From: WHTI01 sp963756365
Lineage (GTDB): Bacteria > Actinomycetota > CADDZG01 > WHSQ01
Assembly (NCBI GenBank): GCA_963756365.1
Contig: CAVWNF010000003.1
Location: 1,178,001-1,242,000, forward strand
DNA length: 64,000 bases
Direction: 5' to 3'
Made by a program: the position numbers and the translations under genes
The notes under the pieces: model-generated
The model's database searches: none
What the model was told of the DNA's origin: nothing
Seen by the model: only the letters and a program-made list of their open reading frames with translations
Shown here: positions 43,489-52,894 of the stretch, in pieces
Layout of the letters: every line of letters begins with the position of its first letter
Numbering within the stretch: the first letter of the stretch is position 1

Positions 43489-45352
43489 GTGATCAAAGCG
43501 ACGCGCATCCAGAGGCCCGAGACCGGGCTCGATCCCCACCAAGCCTGGCGTGTATCTGTTTCGAGACCCTCACGGTCGGGTCGTCTACGTTGGAAAGGCC
43601 AAGTCGCTCCGGGCGCGCCTGTCCAACTACTTCGCAACGGACCTCCATCCACGCACGATGGCGATGGTCGAGGCCGCCTCCGAGGTCGAATGGATCGTTA
43701 CCGACAACGAGGTCGAGGCACTTCACCTCGAGCTGACACTCATCAAGGAGCACAAGCCCCGCTACAACGTCCGCTATCGAGACGACAAGAGCTATCCGTA
43801 CCTGGCGATCACCCTTGACGAGGAGTACCCGAGAGCGCGTGTGATGAGGGGAGCGAAGCGGAAAGGGGTCCGCTACTACGGGCCTTTCGCTCACGCTTAT
43901 GCCATACGCGACACGCTCGACCTCCTCCTCAGGACCTTCCCGATGCGCACCTGCTCCCAGGGTGTCTTCGATCGCTGCCATCGACGAAATCGACCGTGCC
44001 TCCTCTTCGATATCGAGCGCTGTTCTGGCCCGTGCGTGGGCGCGATCTCAACCGACGATCACCGCCGGATCGTCGAGGAACTTTGCGACTTCCTGGACGG
44101 GAACACGAAGCCCGTCCTGGCCCGCCTCGACACCGAGATGAGGAACGCAGCCACGCGGGAGGAGTTCGAGGTTGCTGCCAAGTACCGGGACCAATTGGAG
44201 AACGTGCGAAAGGCGATCGAACGCCAGCAGATGGTCACCAAAGAGGACCAAGAGATGGACGTCATCTCCTTCGTCGAGGACGATCTCGAGGCTGCCTTCC
44301 AAGTCTTCTTCGTGCGACGCGGCCGAGTAACGGGGCGTAAGGGTTTCATCGTGGACAAGGTGGAGGATCTGGGCCCCAGCGAGTTGCTGGCGCGTTTCCT
44401 CGAACGGCTCTACATCGATGGCGATGTCCCCCGAGAGGTCCTCGTCCCTCAGGTACCGGATGAACTTGATGTGATCCAAAGATGGCTGTCCCATCAGCGT
44501 GGAACGAAGGTTCCGGTCCGGGTACCGAAGCGCGGTGAGAAGCGGGCGCTACTGGAGACGGTGACCGAGAACGCCACTCAAGCCTTCACCCGTCACCGGC
44601 TCAAGCGATCGACGGACTTCGCAGCCAGGAGCCGCCAGCTCAAGGAACTCCAGGATGCGATCGGCATGGACGAGGCGCCCTTGAGGATCGAGTGCTATGA
44701 CATCTCGAACACGGGCCCCGCTGAAGCGGTTGGGTCGATGGTTGTATTCGAGGACGGCCTGCCGAAGCGCTCCGACTATCGTCGTTTCAAGATCAAGTGG
44801 ACTGCCTCGCAGGATGACTTCGCGAACATGGAGGAAGTCATCTCCAGACGCTTCGCCCGGTTCAAGGACGAGCGCGATGCGATGGCCGAGAACAAGCGGC
44901 GCTTCGCCTACCCTCCCAATCTTGTCGTTATCGACGGCGGGAAAGGACAGCTCCGCCGGGCGGTCGAAGCCATGACCGAACTTGGGATCGACGATGTCAC
45001 GACAGTTTCCCTTGCCAAGCGGATGGAAGAAGTGTTCCTCCCTGACCGTGCCGACCCCATCCTCATACCGCGAGGGTCGGAGGCGCTGTACCTCCTCCAA
45101 CAGATCAGGGATGAAGCCCACCGTTTCGCTCTCGACTACCACCGTCAGCGGCGCGGCAAGCGCATGACGAGATCGGTCCTGGATGACATCCCCGGGTTGG
45201 GGCCAGCCCGTCGCAAGAAGCTTCTGAAGATCTTTGGTTCCGTGAAGCGGATGCGCGAAGCTTCGGTCGAAGACTTAGCTGCCGTTGATGGGGTTCCCAC
45301 GGCGGTGGCCGAGGCGGTCCACAAGGCTCTCCATGAGCCAGGAAGAGGGTAG
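43489..45352 (+). CDS. uvrC: UvrABC system protein C, one frameshift near the start
   Basis: The GTG at 43489 (VIKATRIQRPETGL) and the main frame (IPTKPGVYLFRDPHGRVVYV GKAKSLRARL) join if one G near 43531 is removed, giving about 620 residues. The GIY-YIG nuclease is followed by the Cys cluster FDRCHRRNRPCLLFDIERCS GPC, the UVR domain (FEVAAKYRDQLENVRKAIER), the RNase H-like nuclease (RIECYDISNTGPAEAVGSMV) and tandem HhH motifs (LDDIPGLGPARRKKLLKIFG). It makes both incisions in nucleotide excision repair. rapZ follows two bases after its stop. Confidence 0.93.
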
Positions 45353-45354
45353 GC

Positions 45355-46252
45355 GTGCCAACGAGACGCCGCGCCAAAGGGGTCGATGTCACGGTCATCA
45401 GCGGTCTCTCTGGGGCCGGCCGTTCCGAAGCGTCGAAGGCACTAGAGGATCTCGGCTGGTTCGTGATCGACAACCTCCCGCCCGCCCTTATATCGAAGAT
45501 GATGTCGCTGGTCTTCGCCCCGAACTCCGGGATAAAGAGGGTCGCCCTCGTGATCGACGCACGCGGGGGAACCTTCTTCACGGAGGCCATGAAGGAACTC
45601 GAGAAGCTCCGACGAGACATGAGCAACTTCAGACTCGTCTTCCTCGAAGCTTCCGATGAGGTGTTGGTGCGGCGGTTCGATGCGAGCCGGCGGATGCACC
45701 CTCTGGCCCCCCAAGAGAACGTAGCGGTGGGCATCCAGCGAGAGCGCGAACTGATGAAACCTTTCCGCGAGGGTGCCGACCTGCTGATCGATACGTCGGA
45801 TCTCACCGTCAGGAAGTTGCGGGCCAAGATGGCTACGTACTTCGAGGCAGGAGCGGCTCAAGAGGGCCTCCAGATCACCATCGTCTCGTTCGGCTACAAG
45901 CACGGACTGCCCCTCGATGCGGACGTCGTCTTCGACGTGCGATTCCTCCCGAACCCACACTGGGTGGACGACCTGCGGCCGCTTAGTGGTCTCGACGACC
46001 AGGTCATCGATTACGTGATGGATCAAGGGGCAACCGACGGGTTCCTCGCACGACTCAGGGACCTCTTCGAGGTCCTGATCCCCGGATACCAGGGTGAGGG
46101 ACGTCATTACCTGACGATCGCGGTGGGGTGCACGGGTGGGCGTCACCGCTCGGTGGTCCTCGCTGAGAAGGTCGCCGGCCTCATCCGAGAGCAGCGGCGT
46201 CGGCGTTCGGGTGATCCACCGAGACGTCGACCGGGACGGCACTCCCGAATGA
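45355..46252 (+). CDS. rapZ: RapZ/YvcJ nucleotide-binding protein, one frameshift at the C-terminus
   Basis: A GTG start; the P-loop VISGLSGAGRSEASKALEDL, GWFVIDNLPPALISKM, LFLEASDEVLVRRFDASRRM HP and the C-domain (ITIVSFGYKHGLPLDADVVF, DVRFLPNPHWVDDLRPLSG, AVGCTGGRHRSVVLAEKVA) are complete. Near 46200 a shift hides the true tail GVGVRVIHRDVDRDGTPE and its stop TGA 46250-46252, which overlaps the yvcK ATG. In the raw frame the protein appears fused to YvcK. In E. coli RapZ controls GlmZ small RNA; in Gram-positives it binds nucleotides and its role is less clear. Confidence 0.93.
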
Positions 46253-47159
46253 AGGTCGTGGGGATCGGAGGAGGGCACGGGCTGGCAGCAACGCTGGCCG
46301 CCGCCCTCAGGTACGCGGATGACGTCACCGCGGTCGTCACGGTCGCCGACGATGGTGGCTCGTCCGGACGTCTAACCCGGGAACTCGGCATCCCACCCCC
46401 GGGAGACATCCGCAACTGCCTCGTTGCCCTTGCCGGCGACCCCGCCATGGCGGAGCTCTATCAGCACAGGTTCGAGTCAGGAGATCTGACCGGACACGCC
46501 GCCGGGAACATCATCATCGCCGCCCTGACCGAGATGACCGGCGACTTCTCAAGTGCGGTCGCCGCGGCCGGCCGGCAGCTCAAGGCGCGAGGACGCGTCT
46601 ACCCGGCCACCACCGATCTCGTGGACCTGAACGCCCGCGTCGCCGGAGGGGTGGTCAGGGGACAGGTCGCGGTCGCTCAGTCGGCGGCTCCCATCCAGGC
46701 CGTCTACCTCGACCCACCCACACCGACAGCCGACCCCGGAGCGGTCGAGGCGATCCTGGCCGCCGATCAGATCGTCATGGGCCCCGGCAGCTTGTTCACC
46801 AGCCTCATCGCAACCCTGCTCGTCCCGGGGATCAGGAAAGCCGTACAGGAAACGCGAGCCCAGCGCGTCTTCGTCTGCAACGCTCGGCAGCAGAAGGGTG
46901 AGACCGAAGACCTCGACGCTGCCAGTCACGTAGAGGCGGTGCTCGCCCATGCGGGCGCGTTCTCGGTTGATGTGGCCGTCTTCCAGGCCCCCGAGTTGGA
47001 GCTTCACGGAGTGCCCGTCGAGGACTCGAGGACCTCACGTTCACCGGGGTTCAGATCGTCACCGCAGACGTCGCTAACCTCGACGGTTCTCACGATCCGA
47101 GCGCCCTGGGAGCCGTCCTCTCTGACCTCGCCGAGGAAGCCACCTCCAACCCTCGTTAG
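46249..47159 (+). CDS. yvcK: Gluconeogenesis factor YvcK (CofD-like), one frameshift
   Basis: ATG 46249 begins MKVVGIGGGHGLAATLAAAL; then VTVADDGGSSGRLTRELGIP PPGDIRNCLVAL, GNIIIAALTEMTGDFSSAVA, DQIVMGPGSLFTSLIATLLV PGI and VFVCNARQQKGET. After GVPVE near 47027 a shift leads to EDLTFTGVQIVTADVANLDG and a TAG at 47157-47159. The restored length is about 303 residues. YvcK/CuvA binds UDP-sugars and is needed for growth on gluconeogenic carbon and for cell-wall homeostasis. whiA, which normally follows yvcK in Gram-positives, is absent; gap begins 47 bases later. Confidence 0.92.
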
Positions 47160-47206
47160 GATGGGCGCCTCACGCTCTCAGACCAGTACCTCAAGGAGGA
47201 GGATCA

Positions 47207-48215
47207 ATGGCCACGCCGATCGGGATCAACGGATTCGGACGCATCGGAAGGAACCTGTTCAGAGCGATCAGAGCCAGCGGTGCCGATCTCGAGGTCGTGT
47301 CGGTAAACGACCTCACCGATTCCGAAACCCTTGCGCACCTATTGAAGTACGACTCGGTCCTCGGCCGCTTCGACGGTGAGGTGAAGGTTACCGACAACGG
47401 TTTCTCGGTCGATGGGACCGAGATCCGCGTCACCTCGGAGCGCGATCCCGCGAACATCCCGTGGGGCGACCTCGGTGCCGACATCGTGATCGAGTCAACC
47501 GGCTTCTTCACCACCGCCGGAGATGCCTCCAAGCATCTCGATGCCGGCGCTAAGAAGGTGATCATCTCGGCCCCCGCGAAGGACGAGGACATCACCATCG
47601 TGATGGGCGTCAACCACGAGCTCTACGACTCCGACAAGCACACGATCATCTCGAACGCGTCGTGCACGACCAACTGCGTCGTGCCCGCTCGCAAAGGTCC
47701 TTCAGGACAACTGGGGGATCGAGAAGGGCTTCATGACGACCTGCCACGCCTACACGAACGATCAGAACACCCTCGACCTCGCCCGTGACAACCTCCGCCG
47801 GTCGCGCGCTGCTGCGATCAACATCATCCCTACCAGCACGGGAGCGGCGAAAGCGGCGAGTCTCGCGATGCCGGAACTCAAAGGTCGTCTCGATGGCTTG
47901 GCTCTACGGGTCCCGGTGGCCGACGGTTCCATCACCGACCTGGTCGCGGTACTCGGCTCGGAAGTCACGATCGACCAGATCAACGATGCCTACAAGGAGG
48001 CAGCGGGCTCGGCGGCAATGAAGGGCATCCTTCGCTACACGGAAGACGAGATCGTGTCGTCCGACATCGTGGGAGACCCTCACTCGTGCATCCTTGACGG
48101 GAAGTCAACGATGGCGAACGGCAACATGGTGAAGGTGCTCGGGTGGTACGACAACGAGTGGGGCTACAGCAACCGACTGGTGGATCTAACCGCGCTGGTC
48201 GCCAGCAAGCTCTAG
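47207..48215 (+). CDS. gap: Type I glyceraldehyde-3-phosphate dehydrogenase, one frameshift
   Basis: ATG 47207 follows AAGGAGGAGG. The NAD-binding half (TPIGINGFGRIGRNLFRAIR) runs to the active-site block SNASCTTNCVVP with the catalytic Cys. An extra G at about 47687 breaks the frame; the next frame gives LAKVLQDNWGIEKGFMTTCH AYTNDQNTL, SRAAAINIIPTSTGAAKAAS, LALRVPVADGSITDLVAVLG and VLGWYDNEWGYSNRLVDLTA. About 335 residues. It interconverts G3P and 1,3-bisphosphoglycerate. In this essential glycolytic enzyme the break is almost certainly a sequence error. It heads the gap-pgk-tpiA-apgM group, interrupted by one minus-strand gene. Confidence 0.95.
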
Positions 48216-48909
48216 CTCACCGGCGGTTTCCAGATCGACGGCTTCGGCCGGACCCCGGCTTGCGCCTCGATCGTGTCGAATAGGAAGTCCTCCTCGGACT
48301 TCCCGGATGACGCCGCGATGCGACCGAAGGACTCGTTTGCATCCCTGATCGAGTCGAGGAGATCGATCCGCCACTCACCGTTCTCGAGGACGAACGAGTG
48401 CCTGAAGGTCTGTACCGTGCCGCGGACCGCAACGGTGGCGAGGATCGTCGGCCCCTGTTGGGTGAGTTGGATCAGTTCCTGCTCGGCCGCTCCACCCTTG
48501 CCGAGTAAACCGATGTCCAGAGCGAACACGGCCACCTCGCGCGAGCTGAGGTCGCTGGATCCTCTCTACCGGGGCAAGGAAGCGGAGGACGAGTGCGCTG
48601 AGACGCTCGACCAGAGGCCTCGCCTCGAGAGCCTCCCTGGTGCCCCTCAATGCCAGTTTGCGGATGCCGCCGAGGTACCTGATCGTCGCGGGAGCTAGGT
48701 GATCGGCTGCCGACGTTGGATCGCCACCCGCGAGAGCGCTCGGTGAACGCAGTGAAGGCCGCCTCGATCTCTGGTGCGCTCTCGGGAACCGCCGAGCTCG
48801 GGGTGGCCTCGGGCTCGGGCGCCGCATCTTCACTCCCGGAGCACGCTCCCAGCAGTAGGACAGCAGCGAGCACCGCGGAGCCCATCCTTATCGCTCGCGT
48901 CGGTCTCAT
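48212..48909 (-). CDS. Lipoprotein of unknown function, frameshifted
   Basis: The N-terminus (ATG 48909: MRPTRAIRMGSAVLAAVLLL GACSG) is a clear lipoprotein signal with the lipidated Cys in LLGAC. It continues in three frames: EIEAAFTAFTERSRG, then GDPTSAADHLAPATIRYLGG IRKLAL and LVERLSALVLRFLAPVERIQ, then VAVFALDIGLLGKGGAAEQE LIQL and SFVLENGEWRIDLLDSIRDA. The breaks lie near 48720 and 48540. The last part has the strand pattern and W-x-IDLL motif of NTF2-like/DUF4878-type lipoproteins, but the match is loose. It lies between gap and pgk on the opposite strand, an unusual insertion into the glycolytic cluster. Confidence 0.65.
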
Positions 48910-49099
48910 CGGTCGGTCGGAACGGTTCTCATGGGCCTCTGGTCCTCTGGATAGTAGGAACCGTGAACGGTACCGCTTCGCACCGTCTACCCCGTGACCT
49001 CCCGGCGCACGAGGATGTGAAGGTAAGGACGCTTCCGGAGCCTGCGGGCAACCCGCTACCCTTGGGCCGTTCCGACCCGACGACCTGAAGGCTGGTGCG

Positions 49100-50307
49100 A
49101 TGACGGAAGCGACGACGCTGCCCTCGTTGGACGATCTCGACGTGAGCGGCCGCCGCGTGCTCGTCCGATGCGACCTGAACGTCCCACTGCGGGGCGGTGA
49201 GATCACCGATGACATGCGGATCCAGAGCGCGATCCCCACACTGAAAGCCCTGCTCGACAGGGGAGCGCGGCTGACCGTTTGTTCGCATCTCGGTCGTCCC
49301 AAGGGCGAGGTCGTGGAGGACCTGCAGGCTCGCTCCCGTCGGTGCGCGCCTCGAACACCTCCTCGGTCGGCCGGTCGAATCCCTCACGACCGTCATCGGG
49401 CGACGAGGCTCGGGCCGCCAGCGCGTCGAACGCCGATGTCGTCCTGCTCGAGAACCTTCGCTTCGAGCCGGGAGAGACCGCCAATGACCCAGGGTTCGCG
49501 GCTGAGCTTGCCGTCGCTCGCCGATCTCTATGTGAACGATGCCTTCGGGGCCGCTCACCGCGCGCACGCATCAACGGTCGGAGTGGCCGCTCTGCTCCCG
49601 GCAGCCGCTGGACTCCTCCTCGCAGAAGGAGGTCGAACAGCTGACCAAGGTTCTGTGAGTCCGCCGAACGACCGTTCGTCGCGGTTCTGGGAGGTGCGAA
49701 GGTCTCCGACAAGCTGGCCGTCATCGGCAACCTCTTGGACCGTGTGGATTCGATCTGCATCGGCGGAGCCATGGCGTTCACGTTGCTGGTGGCCCGAGGA
49801 AGCGAAGTCGGCCGCTCTCTCGTCGAACGAGACCGGATCGACGAGGTGAGGTCGATCCTGGCTCGTGCCGAACAGCAGGGCGTCGAGATCCTTCTCCCCG
49901 AGGACGTCGTAGCGGCGGAGGCCCCGACCGAGGAAGCCGCTCACGAGACCGTGACTATCGGAGACATCGGGGACAGGATGGGCGTCGATATCGGTCCACT
50001 GTCTGCGGAGCGCTTCGCTGCCGAGATCCAGTCCGCCAAGACGGTGCTGTGGAACGGCCCTATGGGGATATTCGAGATCGATGCCTATGCAGATGGCACG
50101 AAGGCCGTCGCAGAAGCCGTCGCAGAAGCGACGCGTAACGGCACCTACTCGGTCGTCGGCGGGGGAGACTCCGCAGCTGCCCTCGATGCTCTCGGCCTAG
50201 GCGACCAGGTCTCCCACCTCTCCACCGGTGGTGGAGCCTCACTCGAATTCCTCGAAGGGAAAGAACTCCCGGGCATCAAGGCCCTGACCGAAAGGAACGT
50301 CACATGA
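49100..50307 (+). CDS. pgk: Phosphoglycerate kinase, multiple frameshifts
   Basis: Pieces in three frames join into one complete enzyme of about 402 residues: VSGRRVLVRCDLNVPLRGGE, RLTVCSHLGRPKGEVVEDL, LAPVGARLEHLLGRPVESLT, ADVVLLENLRFEPGETANDP, SLADLYVNDAFGAAHRAHAS, then from about 49660 ESAERPFVAVLGGAKVSDKL and an unbroken C-domain with VLWNGPMGIFEIDAYADGTK, YSVVGGGDSAAAL and STGGGASLEFLEGKELPGI. Breaks are near 49330, 49407, 49507, 49628 and 49658. Five shifts in 330 bases of an otherwise perfect housekeeping gene point to poor sequence quality. The stop overlaps tpiA by ATGA. Confidence 0.93.
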
Positions 50308-51071
50308 GAACCCCGCTCATCGCCGGCAACTGGAAGATGCACAAGACCCACCTCGAGGCGATAACTCTCGTTCAGGGCCTCGCCCACGAGCTCGCGGAAC
50401 ACGACTTCGAGAAGGTCGAGGTCGTCGTGTGCCCGCCGTTCACCTCGCTCAGAACGATCCAGACCCTCATCGATTCCGATCGCTACAGCTTCGGCCTCGG
50501 CGCCCAGAACGTTCACGTGGAGAAGGAGGGCGCCTTCACCGGCGAGGTATCCGTTCCGATGTTGAAGGCGCTGGATGTCGACTACGTGATCCTCGGCCAC
50601 TCTGAACGCCGTGAACTGTTCGGAGAGACCGATGAGGGCGTCAATGCCAAGGTCAAGGTCTGCTGGAAGAGCGAGATGACTCCCTTGGTGTGCTGTGGCG
50701 AGACGGATGCCGAGCGCGAGGGAGCGGAGACCGAGGCCAAGGTCGAGCGCCAGATAAAGGGTGCTTTCAAAGGCATCACGCCGGAGCTGGCGGCGAGGAC
50801 CGTCGTTGCATACGAGCCGATCTGGGCGATAGGAACCGGCAAGACGGCAACTCCTCAGGACGCCCAAACGACGATCGCGTACATCAGGGCTGTCCTCACC
50901 GATCTGTATGACGCAGACACGGCTGGGGCGATCAGGATCCTCTACGGCGGCAGTGTGAAGTCCGGAAACGCGGCCGCGCTGATGAGCCAGGACGATATCG
51001 ACGGCGCGCTCGTGGGGGGCTCATCACTCGAGGCCGCCGAGTTCGCGGCGATCGTCAAAGCGGTGAAGTGA
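50304..51071 (+). CDS. tpiA: Triosephosphate isomerase
   Basis: A complete 255-residue TIM barrel: LIAGNWKMHKTHLEAITLVQ (catalytic Lys), YVILGHSERRELFGETDEGV (electrophilic His), VVAYEPIWAIGTGKTATPQD (catalytic Glu, loop 6) and RILYGGSVKSGNAAALMSQD DIDGALVGGSSLEA (phosphate site). It equilibrates DHAP and G3P. It overlaps pgk upstream and shares TGATG with apgM downstream, so the three are translationally coupled. Confidence 0.96.
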   Translation: MRTPLIAGNWKMHKTHLEAITLVQGLAHELAEHDFEKVEVVVCPPFTSLRTIQTLIDSDRYSFGLGAQNVHVEKEGAFTGEVSVPMLKALDVDYVILGHSERRELFGETDEGVNAKVKVCWKSEMTPLVCCGETDAEREGAETEAKVERQIKGAFKGITPELAARTVVAYEPIWAIGTGKTATPQDAQTTIAYIRAVLTDLYDADTAGAIRILYGGSVKSGNAAALMSQDDIDGALVGGSSLEAAEFAAIVKAVK

Positions 51072-52363
51072 TGCCGCTCAAGAAGATCCTCTACGTGATC
51101 CTTGATGGCCTCGGGGACGACCCTCTGGACGCGCTCGATGGGAGAACTCCCCTCGAGGCGGCATCGACCCCACACATGGATGCGCTCGCGGCGAGAGGAC
51201 GTAACGGCTACGTCGTGACGGTGGGGGAGGGGATCGCTCCCGAATCGGACATCGCCGTGTTCTCCGTACTGGGTTACGACCCTCGCGAGCATCATTCGGG
51301 TAGGGGCCCCCTCGAATCGATCGGGTCTGGGCTCGACATGGCGGATGGAGACCTCGCCTACCGGGTCAACTTCTCCACCGTCGAGAAGGACGACCACGGC
51401 TGGAACATCGTCGACCGGCGCGTGGGCCGCTCACTCACCTCCGAGGAGGCGCACGCGCTCGCCGATGAGATCAACGACAAAGTGACCCTGACCAACGGCT
51501 CGTTCGAGTTCAAGGCAACGATCGGTCACCGGGGGGTCGTCGTTCTCAGATCCACAGAAGGACCGCTGTCGGCAGAGGTCGAGAATTCAGATCCCGCATA
51601 CGGCCGGCAGGGGAGCCTGGGGGTTGCGAAGGAAACCTTCGACCCACACGTGATCCACGTCACGCCGCTCGAAGGGAACTCGGACGACGACGCTGCGCTC
51701 AGAGCAGCCGACATCACCAATGAGTGGCTGGGCAAGGTTTACGAGGTACTGGAACGCTCCGAGGTTAACGACGCTCGTCGGAAGAAGGGTCAGCTCCCAG
51801 GGAACTTCATCCTGACCCGCGACGGGGGCGATCACATCCCCAAGCTCGAGTCCTTCAAGGACAGGTTCGGCCCCCAGATGGGATGTTTCGTGGAGATGCC
51901 CGTAGAGCTAGGGATCGCCCGTCTCATGGGCATGGGGGTGGTCGAGGCGCCAACCGGCATCCCCGAGCCCCAGCAATACGAAGAGTGGGCGGCGTTGACG
52001 GTGGAAGCGATCAAGGACTACGACGGTCTCTACGTCCATATCAAGGGACCGGATGTCCCCGCTCACGACGGCGATCACCGCGCCAAGATCAAGAGCATCG
52101 AGGACATCGATCGCATCTATTTCGGGGGCGTCCTCGATAACCTCGACCTCAGCGGAGTGATCGTGGCAGTCACCGCAGACCACTCGACCTCTTGCGCCCG
52201 AAAGGCCCACACCGATGGGCCCGTACCCCTGCTTATCTCTGGGGGCAAGGTCCCGAGCGACGGTGTGGACGTGTTCGGGGAGAGTGCGTCCCGGCACGGT
52301 TCCCTCGGCTATCTGAAGGGCACCGAGATCGTTCCCAACCTCGTGGCGGCCGCCAAGGCATAG
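51071..52363 (+). CDS. apgM: 2,3-bisphosphoglycerate-independent phosphoglycerate mutase, archaeal type
   Basis: ATG 51071 (or GTG 51068) gives 430 residues. Alkaline-phosphatase-superfamily blocks: KILYVILDGLGDDPLDALDG (metal Asp), PESDIAVFSVLGYDPREHHS GRGPLES (nucleophilic Ser region), GDHIPKLESFKDRFG, GLYVHIKGPDVPAHDGDHRA (metal His/Asp) and VIVAVTADHSTSCARKAHTD. This is the ApgM type first known from archaea rather than the larger bacterial GpmI. It completes the triose segment of glycolysis/gluconeogenesis in one operon. Confidence 0.92.
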   Translation: MPLKKILYVILDGLGDDPLDALDGRTPLEAASTPHMDALAARGRNGYVVTVGEGIAPESDIAVFSVLGYDPREHHSGRGPLESIGSGLDMADGDLAYRVNFSTVEKDDHGWNIVDRRVGRSLTSEEAHALADEINDKVTLTNGSFEFKATIGHRGVVVLRSTEGPLSAEVENSDPAYGRQGSLGVAKETFDPHVIHVTPLEGNSDDDAALRAADITNEWLGKVYEVLERSEVNDARRKKGQLPGNFILTRDGGDHIPKLESFKDRFGPQMGCFVEMPVELGIARLMGMGVVEAPTGIPEPQQYEEWAALTVEAIKDYDGLYVHIKGPDVPAHDGDHRAKIKSIEDIDRIYFGGVLDNLDLSGVIVAVTADHSTSCARKAHTDGPVPLLISGGKVPSDGVDVFGESASRHGSLGYLKGTEIVPNLVAAAKA

Positions 52364-52404
52364 GCCTCGTCGAAGAAGCTCCCTCAAGACCCTGGCCGAT
52401 GTCC

Positions 52405-52420
52405 TACTAGGCAGGTAGTA
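52405..52420. promoter_or_regulatory. Inverted repeat upstream of the BlaI-type gene
   Basis: TACTA-GGCAGG-TAGTA is a perfect 5-bp dyad with a 6-base centre, 34 bases upstream of the BlaI-type start. Position and symmetry suit an autoregulatory operator for this regulator family; the identity of the binder is inferred from position only. Confidence 0.55.
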
Positions 52421-52453
52421 TCTCGGTCACGAGTAGGCGACGTCAGGGGATCC

Positions 52454-52867
52454 ATGGCTGCGAGACGCAAGAACACACTCGGTGAGGTTCTCGGCCCCCT
52501 CGAGGGCGAGATCATGGAGGTCGTCTGGGAATCCGAGCAGGTGACGGTCCGCGACGTTCACCGCAACCTCAATCAGAAGCGCTCGATCGCCTACACCACC
52601 GTGATGACCACCCTCGGCCGGCTGGCAGACAAGGGCTTCCTGAAGCGTGAGGAAGCCCAGCCCGCCCATATCTACAGAGCGGCCGTATCCCGCGACCAGT
52701 ACGCTACGTCGACGGTCAAGTCAGTGGTCGATTGGCTCGTGAGCCACTTCCCCGACCCAGCCGTGTCCTACTTCATCGACCGCGTCGAGAAAGAGGACGA
52801 GGAAGTCATCGATCGTCTCCGGGAGGCGATCGAGCAACGAAGATCTGGGGGCGACTCGGCAACGTAG
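52454..52867 (+). CDS. BlaI/MecI/CopY-family transcriptional repressor
   Basis: A 137-residue protein with the winged-helix domain of the family: LGPLEGEIMEVVWESEQVTV RDVHRNL, RSIAYTTVMTTLGRLADKGF LKREE and AHIYRAAVSRDQYATSTVKS VVDWL. The C-terminal helix (VSYFIDRVEKEDEEVIDRLR) is the dimerisation/cleavage region. In BlaI/BlaR pairs the repressor is cut or released when a membrane metallopeptidase senses a signal. The downstream membrane metalloprotease, 28 bases away, fits that arrangement. An inverted repeat lies in its promoter. The target signal (beta-lactam, cell-wall or other stress) is unknown. Confidence 0.88.
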   Translation: MAARRKNTLGEVLGPLEGEIMEVVWESEQVTVRDVHRNLNQKRSIAYTTVMTTLGRLADKGFLKREEAQPAHIYRAAVSRDQYATSTVKSVVDWLVSHFPDPAVSYFIDRVEKEDEEVIDRLREAIEQRRSGGDSAT

Positions 52868-52894
52868 CCGCCGAACCTCGGGGGGAAGCACCGG

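Noticed and set aside
49100..49660. pgk as a true pseudogene
   Set aside because: The sequence between breaks is perfectly family-like, the C-domain is intact and the gene is normally essential. Error is the simpler explanation.
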